From positions 1 through 37,892 of the forward strand of contig NZ_CAMHSK010000028.1 in the NCBI RefSeq assembly GCF_946187725.1: 37,892 nucleotides of DNA, written 5' to 3'. This stretch comes from an uncultured Treponema sp. GTDB taxonomy: Bacteria > Spirochaetota > Spirochaetia > Treponematales > Treponemataceae. The notes under the pieces are model-generated. The model was not told where the DNA came from, did no database searches, and worked only from the letters and a program-made list of their open reading frames with translations. Made by a program: the position numbers and the translations under genes. Every line of letters starts with the position of its first letter. The stretch's first letter is position 1. Positions 6,952-14,237 of this stretch are shown here, one piece after another.

Positions 6952-8859
6952 TTAGAACTGATATTTTGCGCTCAACTCAAAGAAGGCCTTGTCATGGTTC
7001 TCTGAATCAGCAGTGAAGTTGTAGAATTCGCCGTTTTCGTTGTTGCTGTAGATGTATGCGCCGCGTGCTGAAAGGATAAGTCCCTCGCTGACATTGTAAG
7101 CAATTTTTGGAACTACTACAAATTCTTTGCATTCGATTCCGTAGATGCCCTGAGCTTCAACAGTGAGCTTTTCGTTGAGGAATTTATCAGAAAGGAGTGC
7201 AATGACTTTGTTTCTGATGTATTTTCCATCTGAATTATAATCAACATCTGTTGCTTTCAAAGCCTGTGGTAAATCTTCAATTTCATTGTTTTTGAGGACG
7301 AATGATCCTGTTTCCTGAACATTCAAGTTGAGGTTGTGGATTGGAAGATCGATATCAAATCCTACTACCCAAGCAAGTGAGTTGTTGTGAACATAAGGAT
7401 CTGTTCCGTCAAAGTCTTCTGTGAGATTATATGCAACTTCCCATCGTGTGTTGAGTTTCCATACAACGAAAGCAGCTTCCAAACCGAAGACCTGCAACTG
7501 GTCGTACTGCAAGAATTTGTCATCTTCTTCGATTGTTCCGCCAGCGAGATATTTCTGAAGATACGGAGTAAGTTTTGCATAATTGAAAGACGGCTGTTTA
7601 TAGTGACCATAGTAGTAGCTTGTACCCCAGTCAATTCCTGCTACAGTTCCTGTGAAGCGCAATCCAGCCTGTCCATATCGAAGAGAGTAGGTGTCAGGAT
7701 AGAATGAATCAGGATCAAGTGAAGAGGCGGCGTTAAGTGCTGTGAGGTAATTAACAGCGGCTTCACGATATGCTGCTGTAACATCATCACTTGTTGCGAA
7801 AGTAGTACCAAGTTCTTTGTTTACATTCGCAATTATTCCGTCATATGCTCCCTTTTTTGTTTGTTCTGCAACTTGTGCGCTGATATATGCGGTCTTGGCA
7901 TTGTTGAAGGCATCCTGAGCGGCAGTATAATTCTTGTAATAATCGTTTGTAGTATCATTAGCGTCAATTGCACCACCCTCAACAGCTGTCTGATATGCTA
8001 CTGCAGCTGTCTGATATGCGGTTCCTGCTGCGGTAACATTAGCCTGTGTTGTTCCGAGTGCTGTGCTTGCAGCAAGCCATTCTGCGTATGCAGCATTTAC
8101 AGCACCGGTTCCTGCTGCAAGAGTTGCAAATTTACCGTAAGCTACAGGAAGCAAACCTGTATTCGGATCTGCAACAAGATTTGTCACTGTATTTGTGATT
8201 TTTGTTGATGCAGCTGGTACCAGTTTTCCGTTTGCAGCAAAGCGGTCTGGGGTCATCCATGGGGTGTAAACTGCATCAAGTTTGATGTTGTAATCCCATG
8301 AAATGTTTGCTGTAGCCTTAAACATTACTTCGCCAAGACGACGGTCGATGTAATCCGGAAAAATGAAGTCTGTGTAATCATTTGCGTTGAAGTTATCAAG
8401 AACATGAACTTTGTCGCCTTTGCCCCATACTTCCTTGAGTTTACCGGCTTTGAGCTGGAAACGACCTTCTTTGAAACTTCCGCTTGCAGAAACTTCATCG
8501 ATTACATCTTCCGGATGATCCTGAAGTGTTGCTGCATCAAGCTTGACTTTGAGGTTTCCGTTTGTGTAGTCACCATCATAGTTGAGCTCAAGATTTGCAT
8601 AGGCTGTCGCATCCATTTCTGTTTTGCTCAAGTCGTAAGCACTTTTGTAAGCCTTTGTGTCATAATTTGTATCATTATTTTCTGCTCCAATCCAGGCACG
8701 GGTTTCTGCACCAACTTCGCCTGTGATTGTGACAGCTGAAGAAGATGATTCTTCGTACGAATCTGAACCAAAATCATCTCCGCCGGCAAAATCAAAATCC
8801 TGTGCAAAACTGAATGAAGCAAGCGATAGGGCTGCCATTGTAAATAAAACCTTTTTCAT
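6952..8859 (-). CDS. Putative outer-membrane beta-barrel protein with Ala-rich helical insert
   Basis: The 635-residue protein starts with a signal peptide (MKKVLFTMAALSLASFSFA) cleaved near residue 19-20. An acidic DFDFAGGDDFGSDS tail follows, then alternating amphipathic strands and a C-terminal ELSAKYQF ending in Phe, the usual signal for outer-membrane barrel insertion. Residues about 243-378 differ strongly: Ala/Thr/Tyr-rich, probably helical, inserted in the barrel. The alternating strands before (KLKEVWGKGDKVHVLDNFN) and after fit a porin or DUF1302-like barrel; exact family not determined. The gene follows the LolA-like gene by 27 bases and has an AGGAG site. By context it is the outer-membrane part of the RND/LolA-like system. 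Confidence 0.78.
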   Translation of the reverse strand: MKKVLFTMAALSLASFSFAQDFDFAGGDDFGSDSYEESSSSAVTITGEVGAETRAWIGAENNDTNYDTKAYKSAYDLSKTEMDATAYANLELNYDGDYTNGNLKVKLDAATLQDHPEDVIDEVSASGSFKEGRFQLKAGKLKEVWGKGDKVHVLDNFNANDYTDFIFPDYIDRRLGEVMFKATANISWDYNIKLDAVYTPWMTPDRFAANGKLVPAASTKITNTVTNLVADPNTGLLPVAYGKFATLAAGTGAVNAAYAEWLAASTALGTTQANVTAAGTAYQTAAVAYQTAVEGGAIDANDTTNDYYKNYTAAQDAFNNAKTAYISAQVAEQTKKGAYDGIIANVNKELGTTFATSDDVTAAYREAAVNYLTALNAASSLDPDSFYPDTYSLRYGQAGLRFTGTVAGIDWGTSYYYGHYKQPSFNYAKLTPYLQKYLAGGTIEEDDKFLQYDQLQVFGLEAAFVVWKLNTRWEVAYNLTEDFDGTDPYVHNNSLAWVVGFDIDLPIHNLNLNVQETGSFVLKNNEIEDLPQALKATDVDYNSDGKYIRNKVIALLSDKFLNEKLTVEAQGIYGIECKEFVVVPKIAYNVSEGLILSARGAYIYSNNENGEFYNFTADSENHDKAFFELSAKYQF

Positions 8860-8886
8860 TGTTAACTCCTATTTTGTAATTCCTCG

Positions 8887-9702
8887 TTATTTTGCTTTTC
8901 CTGTTGAGAGGAACTGCTGAGTGAAATAGTTAGGTGAAATTCCCGCATCCATGACAGGATTCTTTACTTCCAGGGTAGTGTAGCGGCCAGTGATGTTATT
9001 TACTACGCGAGCCTTCATACGCATTGCATATTTTTTACCTGTTTTTGAAGTAAGATACATCCAGTCATCTGTGGTGTAAACCTTCATGATTCTGTTGTGG
9101 TCTTTTTTGTCGTAGTAGTCAATCTTTGCAGGAAGGTATGATTCTTTGTCGATGTACTGAATGCGGTACGAATATTCAACCTCTGACTTCTTGAAAGGTG
9201 TCGATTTGATTTTCCAGCAATTGTATGTTTTGCCGCTCGGAACTGTAACCGTTTCGTTCTCTGAGAGCATTTCATGCTTGTCATCGTCAACATTGCGGAT
9301 TGCCATGTCGTTATAAGTGAACTCACATCCTACGAACTGCTTGTATCGCTCGCCCATAGGAATTCGGCGTACCTGACGAAGTTTTGGCTGATAAATCCAA
9401 CGGTCATCTTCACGGCCATTTTTTTCCATCTGGAGAACGCGAGTGTCCTTTACTTTTGGTGGTCCTTTGATGTCGAATACAGTCTGAACGAGTCCGTTTA
9501 CTTCACGGCCATACTGATACATCGGCATTGGTTCCTGAGAACCGTCTTTCTCAATGTTTGTGAGCTGCATGAGAGCCTGAGATGTATCTGGTACATCAAG
9601 CGTAGACTGCTTTTTGATAATGTCATAGGCATCATCTGCAAATGCCATAGTTCCGAAAGCAAACGCAAAAGATGCAAAGACAAATTTCTTTAAAAGTTTC
9701 AT
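8887..9702 (-). CDS. LolA-like outer-membrane lipoprotein-sorting family protein (paralogue 1)
   Basis: The 271-residue secreted protein has a signal peptide ending in TMAFA (about residue 22). Its mature domain has the pattern of the LolA-like family that accompanies MMPL/RND transporters: KDTRVLQMEKNGREDDRWIYQPKLRQVRRI, FVGCEFTYNDM, YSYRIQYIDKESYLPAKIDYYDK and a C-terminal YFTQQFLSTG. The fold is an incomplete beta-barrel that carries lipid or lipidated cargo in the periplasm. The second copy at 13322 aligns through all these blocks. It leads the minus arm and has a good promoter (9746-9774) and a GGAGT site. Its cargo is unknown. Confidence 0.9.
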   Translation of the reverse strand: MKLLKKFVFASFAFAFGTMAFADDAYDIIKKQSTLDVPDTSQALMQLTNIEKDGSQEPMPMYQYGREVNGLVQTVFDIKGPPKVKDTRVLQMEKNGREDDRWIYQPKLRQVRRIPMGERYKQFVGCEFTYNDMAIRNVDDDKHEMLSENETVTVPSGKTYNCWKIKSTPFKKSEVEYSYRIQYIDKESYLPAKIDYYDKKDHNRIMKVYTTDDWMYLTSKTGKKYAMRMKARVVNNITGRYTTLEVKNPVMDAGISPNYFTQQFLSTGKAK

Positions 9703-9745
9703 AAATACTCCTTATATTATGGGAATGTTTTACCCTAATTTAATG

Positions 9746-9774
9746 ATTCTAACACAGAATTTTTGAGATTTCAA
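9746..9774 (-). promoter_or_regulatory. Promoter of the LolA-like/barrel/lipoprotein operon
   Basis: On the minus strand TTGAAA (9774-9769), a 17-base spacer and TAGAAT (9751-9746) with a TG extension match a sigma-70 promoter. The start would be near 9739, about 37 bases before the ATG. The AACGGATT-type motif seen at the other arm is not obvious here, so this arm may be regulated differently. Confidence 0.75.
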
Positions 9775-9840
9775 ATTCTTTTTTTAAACTTAATTGAAAT
9801 CTTTTGAGAAAGTTAAATTACGGCTTATTTTTCCGCAATG

Positions 9841-10179
9841 CTATTCTTCATCTTCCTCCTTCAAAATTTCTTCGAGAGTCTGAAGCAGTCCACGGAGAGG
9901 GATAAGCGCTTCTTTTAGTCTGAGTCTGTAGAAAATCTGAGTTCCGTGCTTGACTGGCTCAACAATTCCTACATCTTTAAGGACTTTTAAATGATGAGAA
10001 ATGGCAGGTCGTGAGAGAATCGATTTACCAGCCAGATCCGCAACATTGATTCCTTCTTTGCCGGCAAACGCCAGATCAAGACAAAGTTTTTGCCTTGTGG
10101 CATCACCGAGTGCGTTGAATGTCTGTATGCAGGTACGAAATTCTTCGCGTGCCTGCTCCATTTTTTCGGGGTCTATCAT
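9841..10179 (-). CDS. ArsR-family winged-helix transcriptional regulator
   Basis: This small repressor (112 residues from the ATG at 10179) has an ArsR-type fold: FNALGDATRQKLCLDLAFAGKEGINVADLA, the recognition helix SRPAISHHLKVLKDVGIVEP and the wing HGTQIFYRL. The metal-binding CxC of ArsR/SmtB helix 3 is absent, so it probably senses something other than thiophilic metals. The AGGTGGTG just upstream is the ribosome site, favouring this ATG over the in-frame GTG at 10188. It is divergent from the transporter gene. A minus-strand promoter (10265-10293) overlaps the dyad at 10259-10282, which suggests autoregulation and control of the export genes. Confidence 0.92.
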   Translation of the reverse strand: MIDPEKMEQAREEFRTCIQTFNALGDATRQKLCLDLAFAGKEGINVADLAGKSILSRPAISHHLKVLKDVGIVEPVKHGTQIFYRLRLKEALIPLRGLLQTLEEILKEEDEE

Positions 10180-10207
10180 TTTCACCACCTTTCTGCTTAA
10201 AAATAAC

Positions 10208-10236
10208 TTGACAGAGCCTCAATCCGTTGTTATATT
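10208..10236 (+). promoter_or_regulatory. Promoter of the MMPL/RND transporter gene
   Basis: TTGACA at 10208-10213, a 17-base spacer and TATATT at 10231-10236 form a near-consensus sigma-70 promoter. The start would be near 10243, about 78 bases before the ATG. The spacer contains AATCCGTT (10221-10228), the reverse complement of the AACGGATT core found downstream, placing one possible repressor site inside the promoter. Confidence 0.8.
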
Positions 10237-10245
10237 AGGTTTATC

Positions 10246-10282
10246 AGTTTAATTCTTTGAACGGATTATAAACGATTCGTTC
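10246..10282. promoter_or_regulatory. Putative operator: shared 22-base motif plus dyad
   Basis: Bases 10246-10267 (AGTTTAATT, one base, TTTGAACGGATT) match 13170-13191 upstream of the second LolA-like gene at 21 of 22 positions. Bases 10259-10282 also form an imperfect dyad with GAACGGAT and ATTCGTTC ends. The dyad overlaps the -10 of the arsR promoter and lies just after the transporter's predicted start. This is the expected place for an ArsR-family operator; the assignment to this regulator is inference. Confidence 0.65.
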
Positions 10283-10293
10283 CCATTTTGCAA
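10265..10293 (-). promoter_or_regulatory. Promoter of the arsR-type gene
   Basis: On the minus strand TTGCAA (10293-10288), a 17-base spacer and TATAAT (10270-10265) form a sigma-70 promoter. It starts near 10258 and gives a leader of about 80 bases. The -10 lies inside the putative operator dyad, so bound repressor would block it. Confidence 0.75.
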
Positions 10294-10320
10294 GTAAATT
10301 TTTATTTTGGGAGGATTCCT

Positions 10321-13140
10321 ATGATTAAAAAAATGCTGAAAGCTTCCTGGCTCATCATTATTGCGAGCCTTGCTGTAACAGTGTTTTTTGGATGGCAGCT
10401 CCGCACAATCTCTATTGAGAATACAGTGCGAATGTACATGCCGCAGAGTTCAGAATCTTATCAGCGTATGCTCAAGGCTGAAGAAGATTTCGGAAGTATG
10501 ATGGTACTCGGAATTTCCTTGGAAACTTCGGGCGATACAATTATTACACCTGAGTACATTCAGATTGTTCAGAACATCACTGAGCAGGTTGACAGTGTTC
10601 CTTATGTTGAAAGCATTGATTCTCTTTCAAACATTGACTTCGTAGTAGGTGAGGACGGCGGTCTAAAAGCTTCAAGCCTTATTGGCGGAGATGATTACAC
10701 TGGTTCAGCAAAGGACATGGCACTGATTAAGCAGCGTCTCATCGACTGGCAGGAAATGTACAACCGCGTAATCATCACGGATGACGGCAAAACTACCCAA
10801 ATCATGATTACGCTTGAGCCAAAAGACGAAAACGGAGAAATGCTCAATTCAAAACGCCAGATGTCTTCATTGCACGAAATTCAGAAAATCTGTGAAGAGG
10901 CTATCAAAGATTCTGACCTTGAAGTCCGATATTTCGGTGACCCGGTTTTGAGTGATGACGGTTACAATTTCATGATTTCCGACCTTCTCATTTTGATTCC
11001 GTTTGTTGCACTTGTAGTACTTCTTTCGCTTTATTTCTCTTTCCACACATGGAGCGGTACAATTCTTCCATTAATTACAGTTTTGATGTCTACAATCTGG
11101 TCTGTCGGCATCATGTGTATGCTTCATATCACATTTACAATTATTGGAAGCGTAATTCCGGTTTGTCTCGTAGCCTGTGGTTCTGCATACGGAATTCATG
11201 TACTTACTCATTATTACATTGCTCTTGATAAGGTTGAAGGCGAACTTACAAAAGAAAAGCACGCTGAAGTAATTGAATACGGTCTCAAAGATGTCTGGGT
11301 CGCAGTCGTTCTTGCTGGCGTTACTACAGTGGCAGGTTTCATCTCAAATATTACAAGTCCGATTATGCCTCTCAAATCATTCTCTGTATTTGCTGCGGCC
11401 GGCGTTGTATTCTCTCTTCTTCTTTCAATGACTTTGATACCATGTCTTCTTTATGTTACTCCGCTCAAATATGTCGGAAGACACAAAGACCGCAAAAATC
11501 GAATTTCAACAAAAATCCGCATCAGACTCGAAAAACAGCTTAAAAGACGCTACGGTCGTTCTGCAGAAGAGGCAACTTCATCAACATTGTATTCTATATA
11601 TCACTTCTTCTCAGGCACAAAACCTCGTCTCATCGTTTCGACAGCAGTTATCATTCTGGCAGCTGTTATCGGATTCAAAATGCTCATCGTTGATACGGCT
11701 CTGGTCAACTACTTCCCGAAGGATTCAAAATTCCGTCAGGACATCACTTATGTAGATGAGCATCTTGCCGGTTCAAACACACTCTATTTGATTATCAGCG
11801 GTGAAGAAAAAGAAGCGGCCGAAAATGAAGCCGTAAGCGAAAATTCTACCGCAGATGACATTGCAAGTGATTTTGATTTCTCTGATTCGTCTGATTCTGT
11901 TGCTGATGATTTCGATTTCGGTTCTACAGAATCTGATTTTGACTTCGGAGATTCAGGTGATGACTTTGGCTTTGACACTGCTGATTCAAGTGAATCTGAG
12001 GCTCGAAAAGAATACTACATGCTTACCAATCCTGAGATTCTTGTCGCCGTTGACGGATTGCAGGAATATATTCTTTCACGACATGAAGGAATCGGTAAGA
12101 TTGTTTCTTTCACGACCTTCATCAAGCGAATGAATCAGGTTATGAACGCACCTGTAAACGATGACGAACGGCTTTCTGCTCATATTTCTGTACAGGAAAT
12201 GCTCGAAAAACTCCATTCGGCATACACTGCAGCAGGCGGAAAGGATGCAAGCGTACAGGACATCGTTCTTGAACTTGAGCGCCAGATTAACTTCAACGGA
12301 CTTGATTACTACGAGATTCCTTATGATGTTGCAAAATATCCTGTTTCGAACCGCGAAGAACTTGGAGATTTGGTTACACAGTACCTTTACCTTCTTTCAA
12401 GCGAGCAGATTCAGCGATTTGCAAACAATATGACTATGCCGACAGCAATCAGGGCACAGGTCCAGCTTCGTACTCATTCAACTGCTGACACCGCTAAAAT
12501 CATCGCGGATGCTCAGAATTATGCGGCAAAGCACTTCCCGGAAGGCTACAAGCTTGAAGCTACAGGAAACGGTGAAATGGAATATATGATGACCAAAATG
12601 GTCGTTGACAGCCAGACAACAAGTATCGCACTTTCACTTGTCATGGTATTCCTGATTATCTCACTTTCATTCAAATCACCGTGGGCAGGCATCATTGGTG
12701 CAATTCCGCTTGGATTAACGATTTTGCTCAACTTCATGGTTATGGGCTATTTTGGAATCGCACTTGACCTCTGTACAAGCATCATCGCGAGCGTTGCAAT
12801 CGGTGTCGGAATTGACTACACGATTCACTTTATGGAAACCTACCGTGCTCAGCGCGCCTTGACTGACGACCTTGAAAAAGTCACAAAAGACACCTTCAAG
12901 ACTAGCGGCAAGGGAATCCTTACAAACGCAATCGCAGTCGGACTCGGCTTCTGTGTTCTGCTTCTGTCACGATTCATCATTCTCCGATATATCGGTGCAT
13001 TGGTTGCAGTCGTAATGTTCACAAGTTCGGCACTTTCAATGACTGTAATTCCTGGCCTTCTTAATGCCTTCGATCCAAAATTCATGTGGTCTAAGGAACA
13101 GAAAGAAGCCTATAGCAAAAAACTTAAAGAAGAAAAGTAA
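10321..13140 (+). CDS. MMPL/RND-superfamily exporter
   Basis: The 939-residue inner-membrane protein has the duplicated RND layout. There is an N-terminal membrane helix (5-25), a periplasmic loop (about 30-215), five to six helices (221-383), a second single helix (436-457), a second loop (458-760) and a last helix bundle (768-913). The loop-helix signature IASVAIGVGIDYTIHFMETYR near 823-843 is typical of MMPL proteins using proton motive force. Residues 512-561 are an acidic Asp/Phe/Ser-rich insert with repeated DFDF. The ATG follows GGGAGGA; an upstream in-frame ATG at 10288 lacks a site. With LolA-like partners and a barrel protein, such transporters are thought to move lipids or lipoproteins toward the outer membrane; the cargo here is not known. 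Confidence 0.93.
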   Translation: MIKKMLKASWLIIIASLAVTVFFGWQLRTISIENTVRMYMPQSSESYQRMLKAEEDFGSMMVLGISLETSGDTIITPEYIQIVQNITEQVDSVPYVESIDSLSNIDFVVGEDGGLKASSLIGGDDYTGSAKDMALIKQRLIDWQEMYNRVIITDDGKTTQIMITLEPKDENGEMLNSKRQMSSLHEIQKICEEAIKDSDLEVRYFGDPVLSDDGYNFMISDLLILIPFVALVVLLSLYFSFHTWSGTILPLITVLMSTIWSVGIMCMLHITFTIIGSVIPVCLVACGSAYGIHVLTHYYIALDKVEGELTKEKHAEVIEYGLKDVWVAVVLAGVTTVAGFISNITSPIMPLKSFSVFAAAGVVFSLLLSMTLIPCLLYVTPLKYVGRHKDRKNRISTKIRIRLEKQLKRRYGRSAEEATSSTLYSIYHFFSGTKPRLIVSTAVIILAAVIGFKMLIVDTALVNYFPKDSKFRQDITYVDEHLAGSNTLYLIISGEEKEAAENEAVSENSTADDIASDFDFSDSSDSVADDFDFGSTESDFDFGDSGDDFGFDTADSSESEARKEYYMLTNPEILVAVDGLQEYILSRHEGIGKIVSFTTFIKRMNQVMNAPVNDDERLSAHISVQEMLEKLHSAYTAAGGKDASVQDIVLELERQINFNGLDYYEIPYDVAKYPVSNREELGDLVTQYLYLLSSEQIQRFANNMTMPTAIRAQVQLRTHSTADTAKIIADAQNYAAKHFPEGYKLEATGNGEMEYMMTKMVVDSQTTSIALSLVMVFLIISLSFKSPWAGIIGAIPLGLTILLNFMVMGYFGIALDLCTSIIASVAIGVGIDYTIHFMETYRAQRALTDDLEKVTKDTFKTSGKGILTNAIAVGLGFCVLLLSRFIILRYIGALVAVVMFTSSALSMTVIPGLLNAFDPKFMWSKEQKEAYSKKLKEEK

Positions 13141-13169
13141 ATTAATTTGTAACCTTAGTTTGGTTAGTT

Positions 13170-13191
13170 AGTTTAATTATTTGAACGGATT
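13170..13191 (+). promoter_or_regulatory. Second copy of the shared 22-base motif
   Basis: This stretch matches 10246-10267 at 21 of 22 bases (one A/C difference) and lies 130 bases before the second LolA-like gene. Only the left half of the dyad is kept here. A possible promoter follows: TTGGAA near 13192-13197 and an ATAAAT-type -10 after TG near 13216. The most economical reading is a common operator for the transporter and its LolA-like partner. Confidence 0.6.
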
Positions 13192-13226
13192 TGGAAAGCG
13201 TGCTTTCAATCTGAATAAATTAAGGA

Positions 13227-13304
13227 AGCGGCTCAGGCATAGCCTTCGCTGAGACTCGCTAAAAACCTGTCTCACAGGTTTTTGCCCTGCTTCGCAGTGC
13301 CGCT
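13227..13304 (+). promoter_or_regulatory. Structured 5' leader of the second LolA-like gene
   Basis: AGCGGC (13227-13232) pairs with GCCGCT (13299-13304), enclosing several hairpins. These are CTCAG/CTGAG (13232-13236 with 13249-13253), a perfect 10-bp stem with a 3-base loop (13261-13283, AAAAACCTGT with ACAGGTTTTT) and CTGC/GCAG near 13287-13297. The central hairpin ends in five T and looks like an intrinsic terminator. The GGAGG ribosome site begins a few bases after the closing stem. It may be a termination or translation control element, an mRNA-stabilising structure, or a copy of a dispersed palindromic repeat. Confidence 0.55.
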
Positions 13305-13321
13305 CCCTAGGAGGTATTACT

Positions 13322-14113
13322 ATGAAAATGACAAAAAAACTTACCGCTTTGGCTCTTGCTCTCGTAATGGGAACATCTGCATTCGCTCTCGACGGAACAG
13401 AAATCATGACTAAAGTCTATGACCGACAGAAACCAGACTTCTCTAAGGCTTCAGTTAAGCTCACACTCGCAAAGAACGGAAAAGTTGAGGAAGAACGAAA
13501 TGTCGGCGAATACGGCCGCTGCAAAAACAATCTTTCTGATGTAGTTATGATTTTCCTTTCACCAGCTTCTGTAAAAGATACTCGCTTCCTTGCAAAAGAG
13601 AATGAGGGTAAAGACGATGACAAATGGATTTACCTTCCATCACTCAAATCAACACGCCGTGTAGCAGCAAGCGATGGCTCAAAGGCATTCGTTGGCACAG
13701 ATTTCTCTTACGATGATATGAGCAGCCGCAAGGTTGAAGAAGACACACACGAACTTCTCAAAGAGAGCGAGGACAAGGGTAACTTCAAGGATTTGTATGT
13801 TGTAAAATCAACTCCAAAAGACCCAAAATCAAGCCAGTATTCTTACAGAATCTCATACATCACAAAAGATGCATGGATCCCGACTTACATCGAGCTTTAT
13901 GACAAAAAAGGAAAGCTCCTCAAAGTAAATGAGATCAAAGCAATCAACAAGATGCCAGGAACCAACAACCGCGTTTACAATGTTCCGATGGAGAATGTCA
14001 TGACAAATGTTCAGACAGGTCACTCTTCAACAATCAAGATGGTAAACATCACAGTTGATAAGCCGCTCCCGGACCGCTACTTCACAACAGACTTCTTGAA
14101 CACTGGTAAATAA
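13322..14113 (+). CDS. LolA-like outer-membrane lipoprotein-sorting family protein (paralogue 2)
   Basis: The 263-residue secreted protein has a signal peptide ending in GTSAFA (about residue 22). It shares with the copy at 8887-9702 the blocks VKDTRFLAKENEGKDDDKWIYLPSL followed by K-TRRV, FVGTDFSYDDMSSRKVEED, YSYRISYITKDAWIPTYIELYDKKGK and YFTTDFLNTGK. It belongs to the LolA-like family found beside MMPL transporters and should act in the periplasm as cargo carrier or acceptor. It lies 181 bases after the transporter gene, behind its own shared motif and a folded leader, and has a TAGGAGG site. It is followed by a strong terminator. Why the locus has two carriers is unclear; different cargo or successive steps are possible. 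Confidence 0.92.
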   Translation: MKMTKKLTALALALVMGTSAFALDGTEIMTKVYDRQKPDFSKASVKLTLAKNGKVEEERNVGEYGRCKNNLSDVVMIFLSPASVKDTRFLAKENEGKDDDKWIYLPSLKSTRRVAASDGSKAFVGTDFSYDDMSSRKVEEDTHELLKESEDKGNFKDLYVVKSTPKDPKSSQYSYRISYITKDAWIPTYIELYDKKGKLLKVNEIKAINKMPGTNNRVYNVPMENVMTNVQTGHSSTIKMVNITVDKPLPDRYFTTDFLNTGK

Positions 14114-14122
14114 CGAAGTCAA

Positions 14123-14197
14123 AATTACATCCATGTAATTCAGAGTTTGCCCCGCAGAAAGCACGAAAACGAAGGTGCTTTCTGCGGGGCTTTTTTT
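14123..14197 (+). terminator. Strong intrinsic terminator after the export locus
   Basis: A perfect 16-bp stem (14149-14164 with 14175-14190, GCCCCGCAGAAAGCAC) with a 10-base loop is followed by seven T. A smaller 8-bp palindrome (AATTACAT/ATGTAATT, 14123-14140) sits directly before it. Confidence 0.93.
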
Positions 14198-14201
14198 GTT
14201 T

Positions 14202-14231
14202 TTGGACATGAATTACTTTTTTTGATATAAT
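14202..14231 (+). promoter_or_regulatory. Promoter of the HAD gene, predicting a leaderless mRNA
   Basis: TTGGAC (14202-14207), 18 bases and TATAAT (14226-14231) form a good sigma-70 promoter. The -10 ends 6 bases before ATG 14238, so transcription would start at or next to the A of the start codon. Confidence 0.75.
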
Positions 14232-14237
14232 TCCTGC

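Noticed and set aside
7861..8739. Two long plus-strand frames rich in Cys opposite the barrel gene (7861-8208 and 8404-8739)
   Set aside because: They are antisense readings of Ala/Thr-rich codons of the barrel gene (GCA/ACA giving TGC/TGT), with no ribosome site and no independent support.
10288..10320. Upstream ATG adding 11 residues to the MMPL protein
   Set aside because: It has no ribosome site, while ATG 10321 follows GGGAGGA and begins a normal membrane-helix N-terminus.
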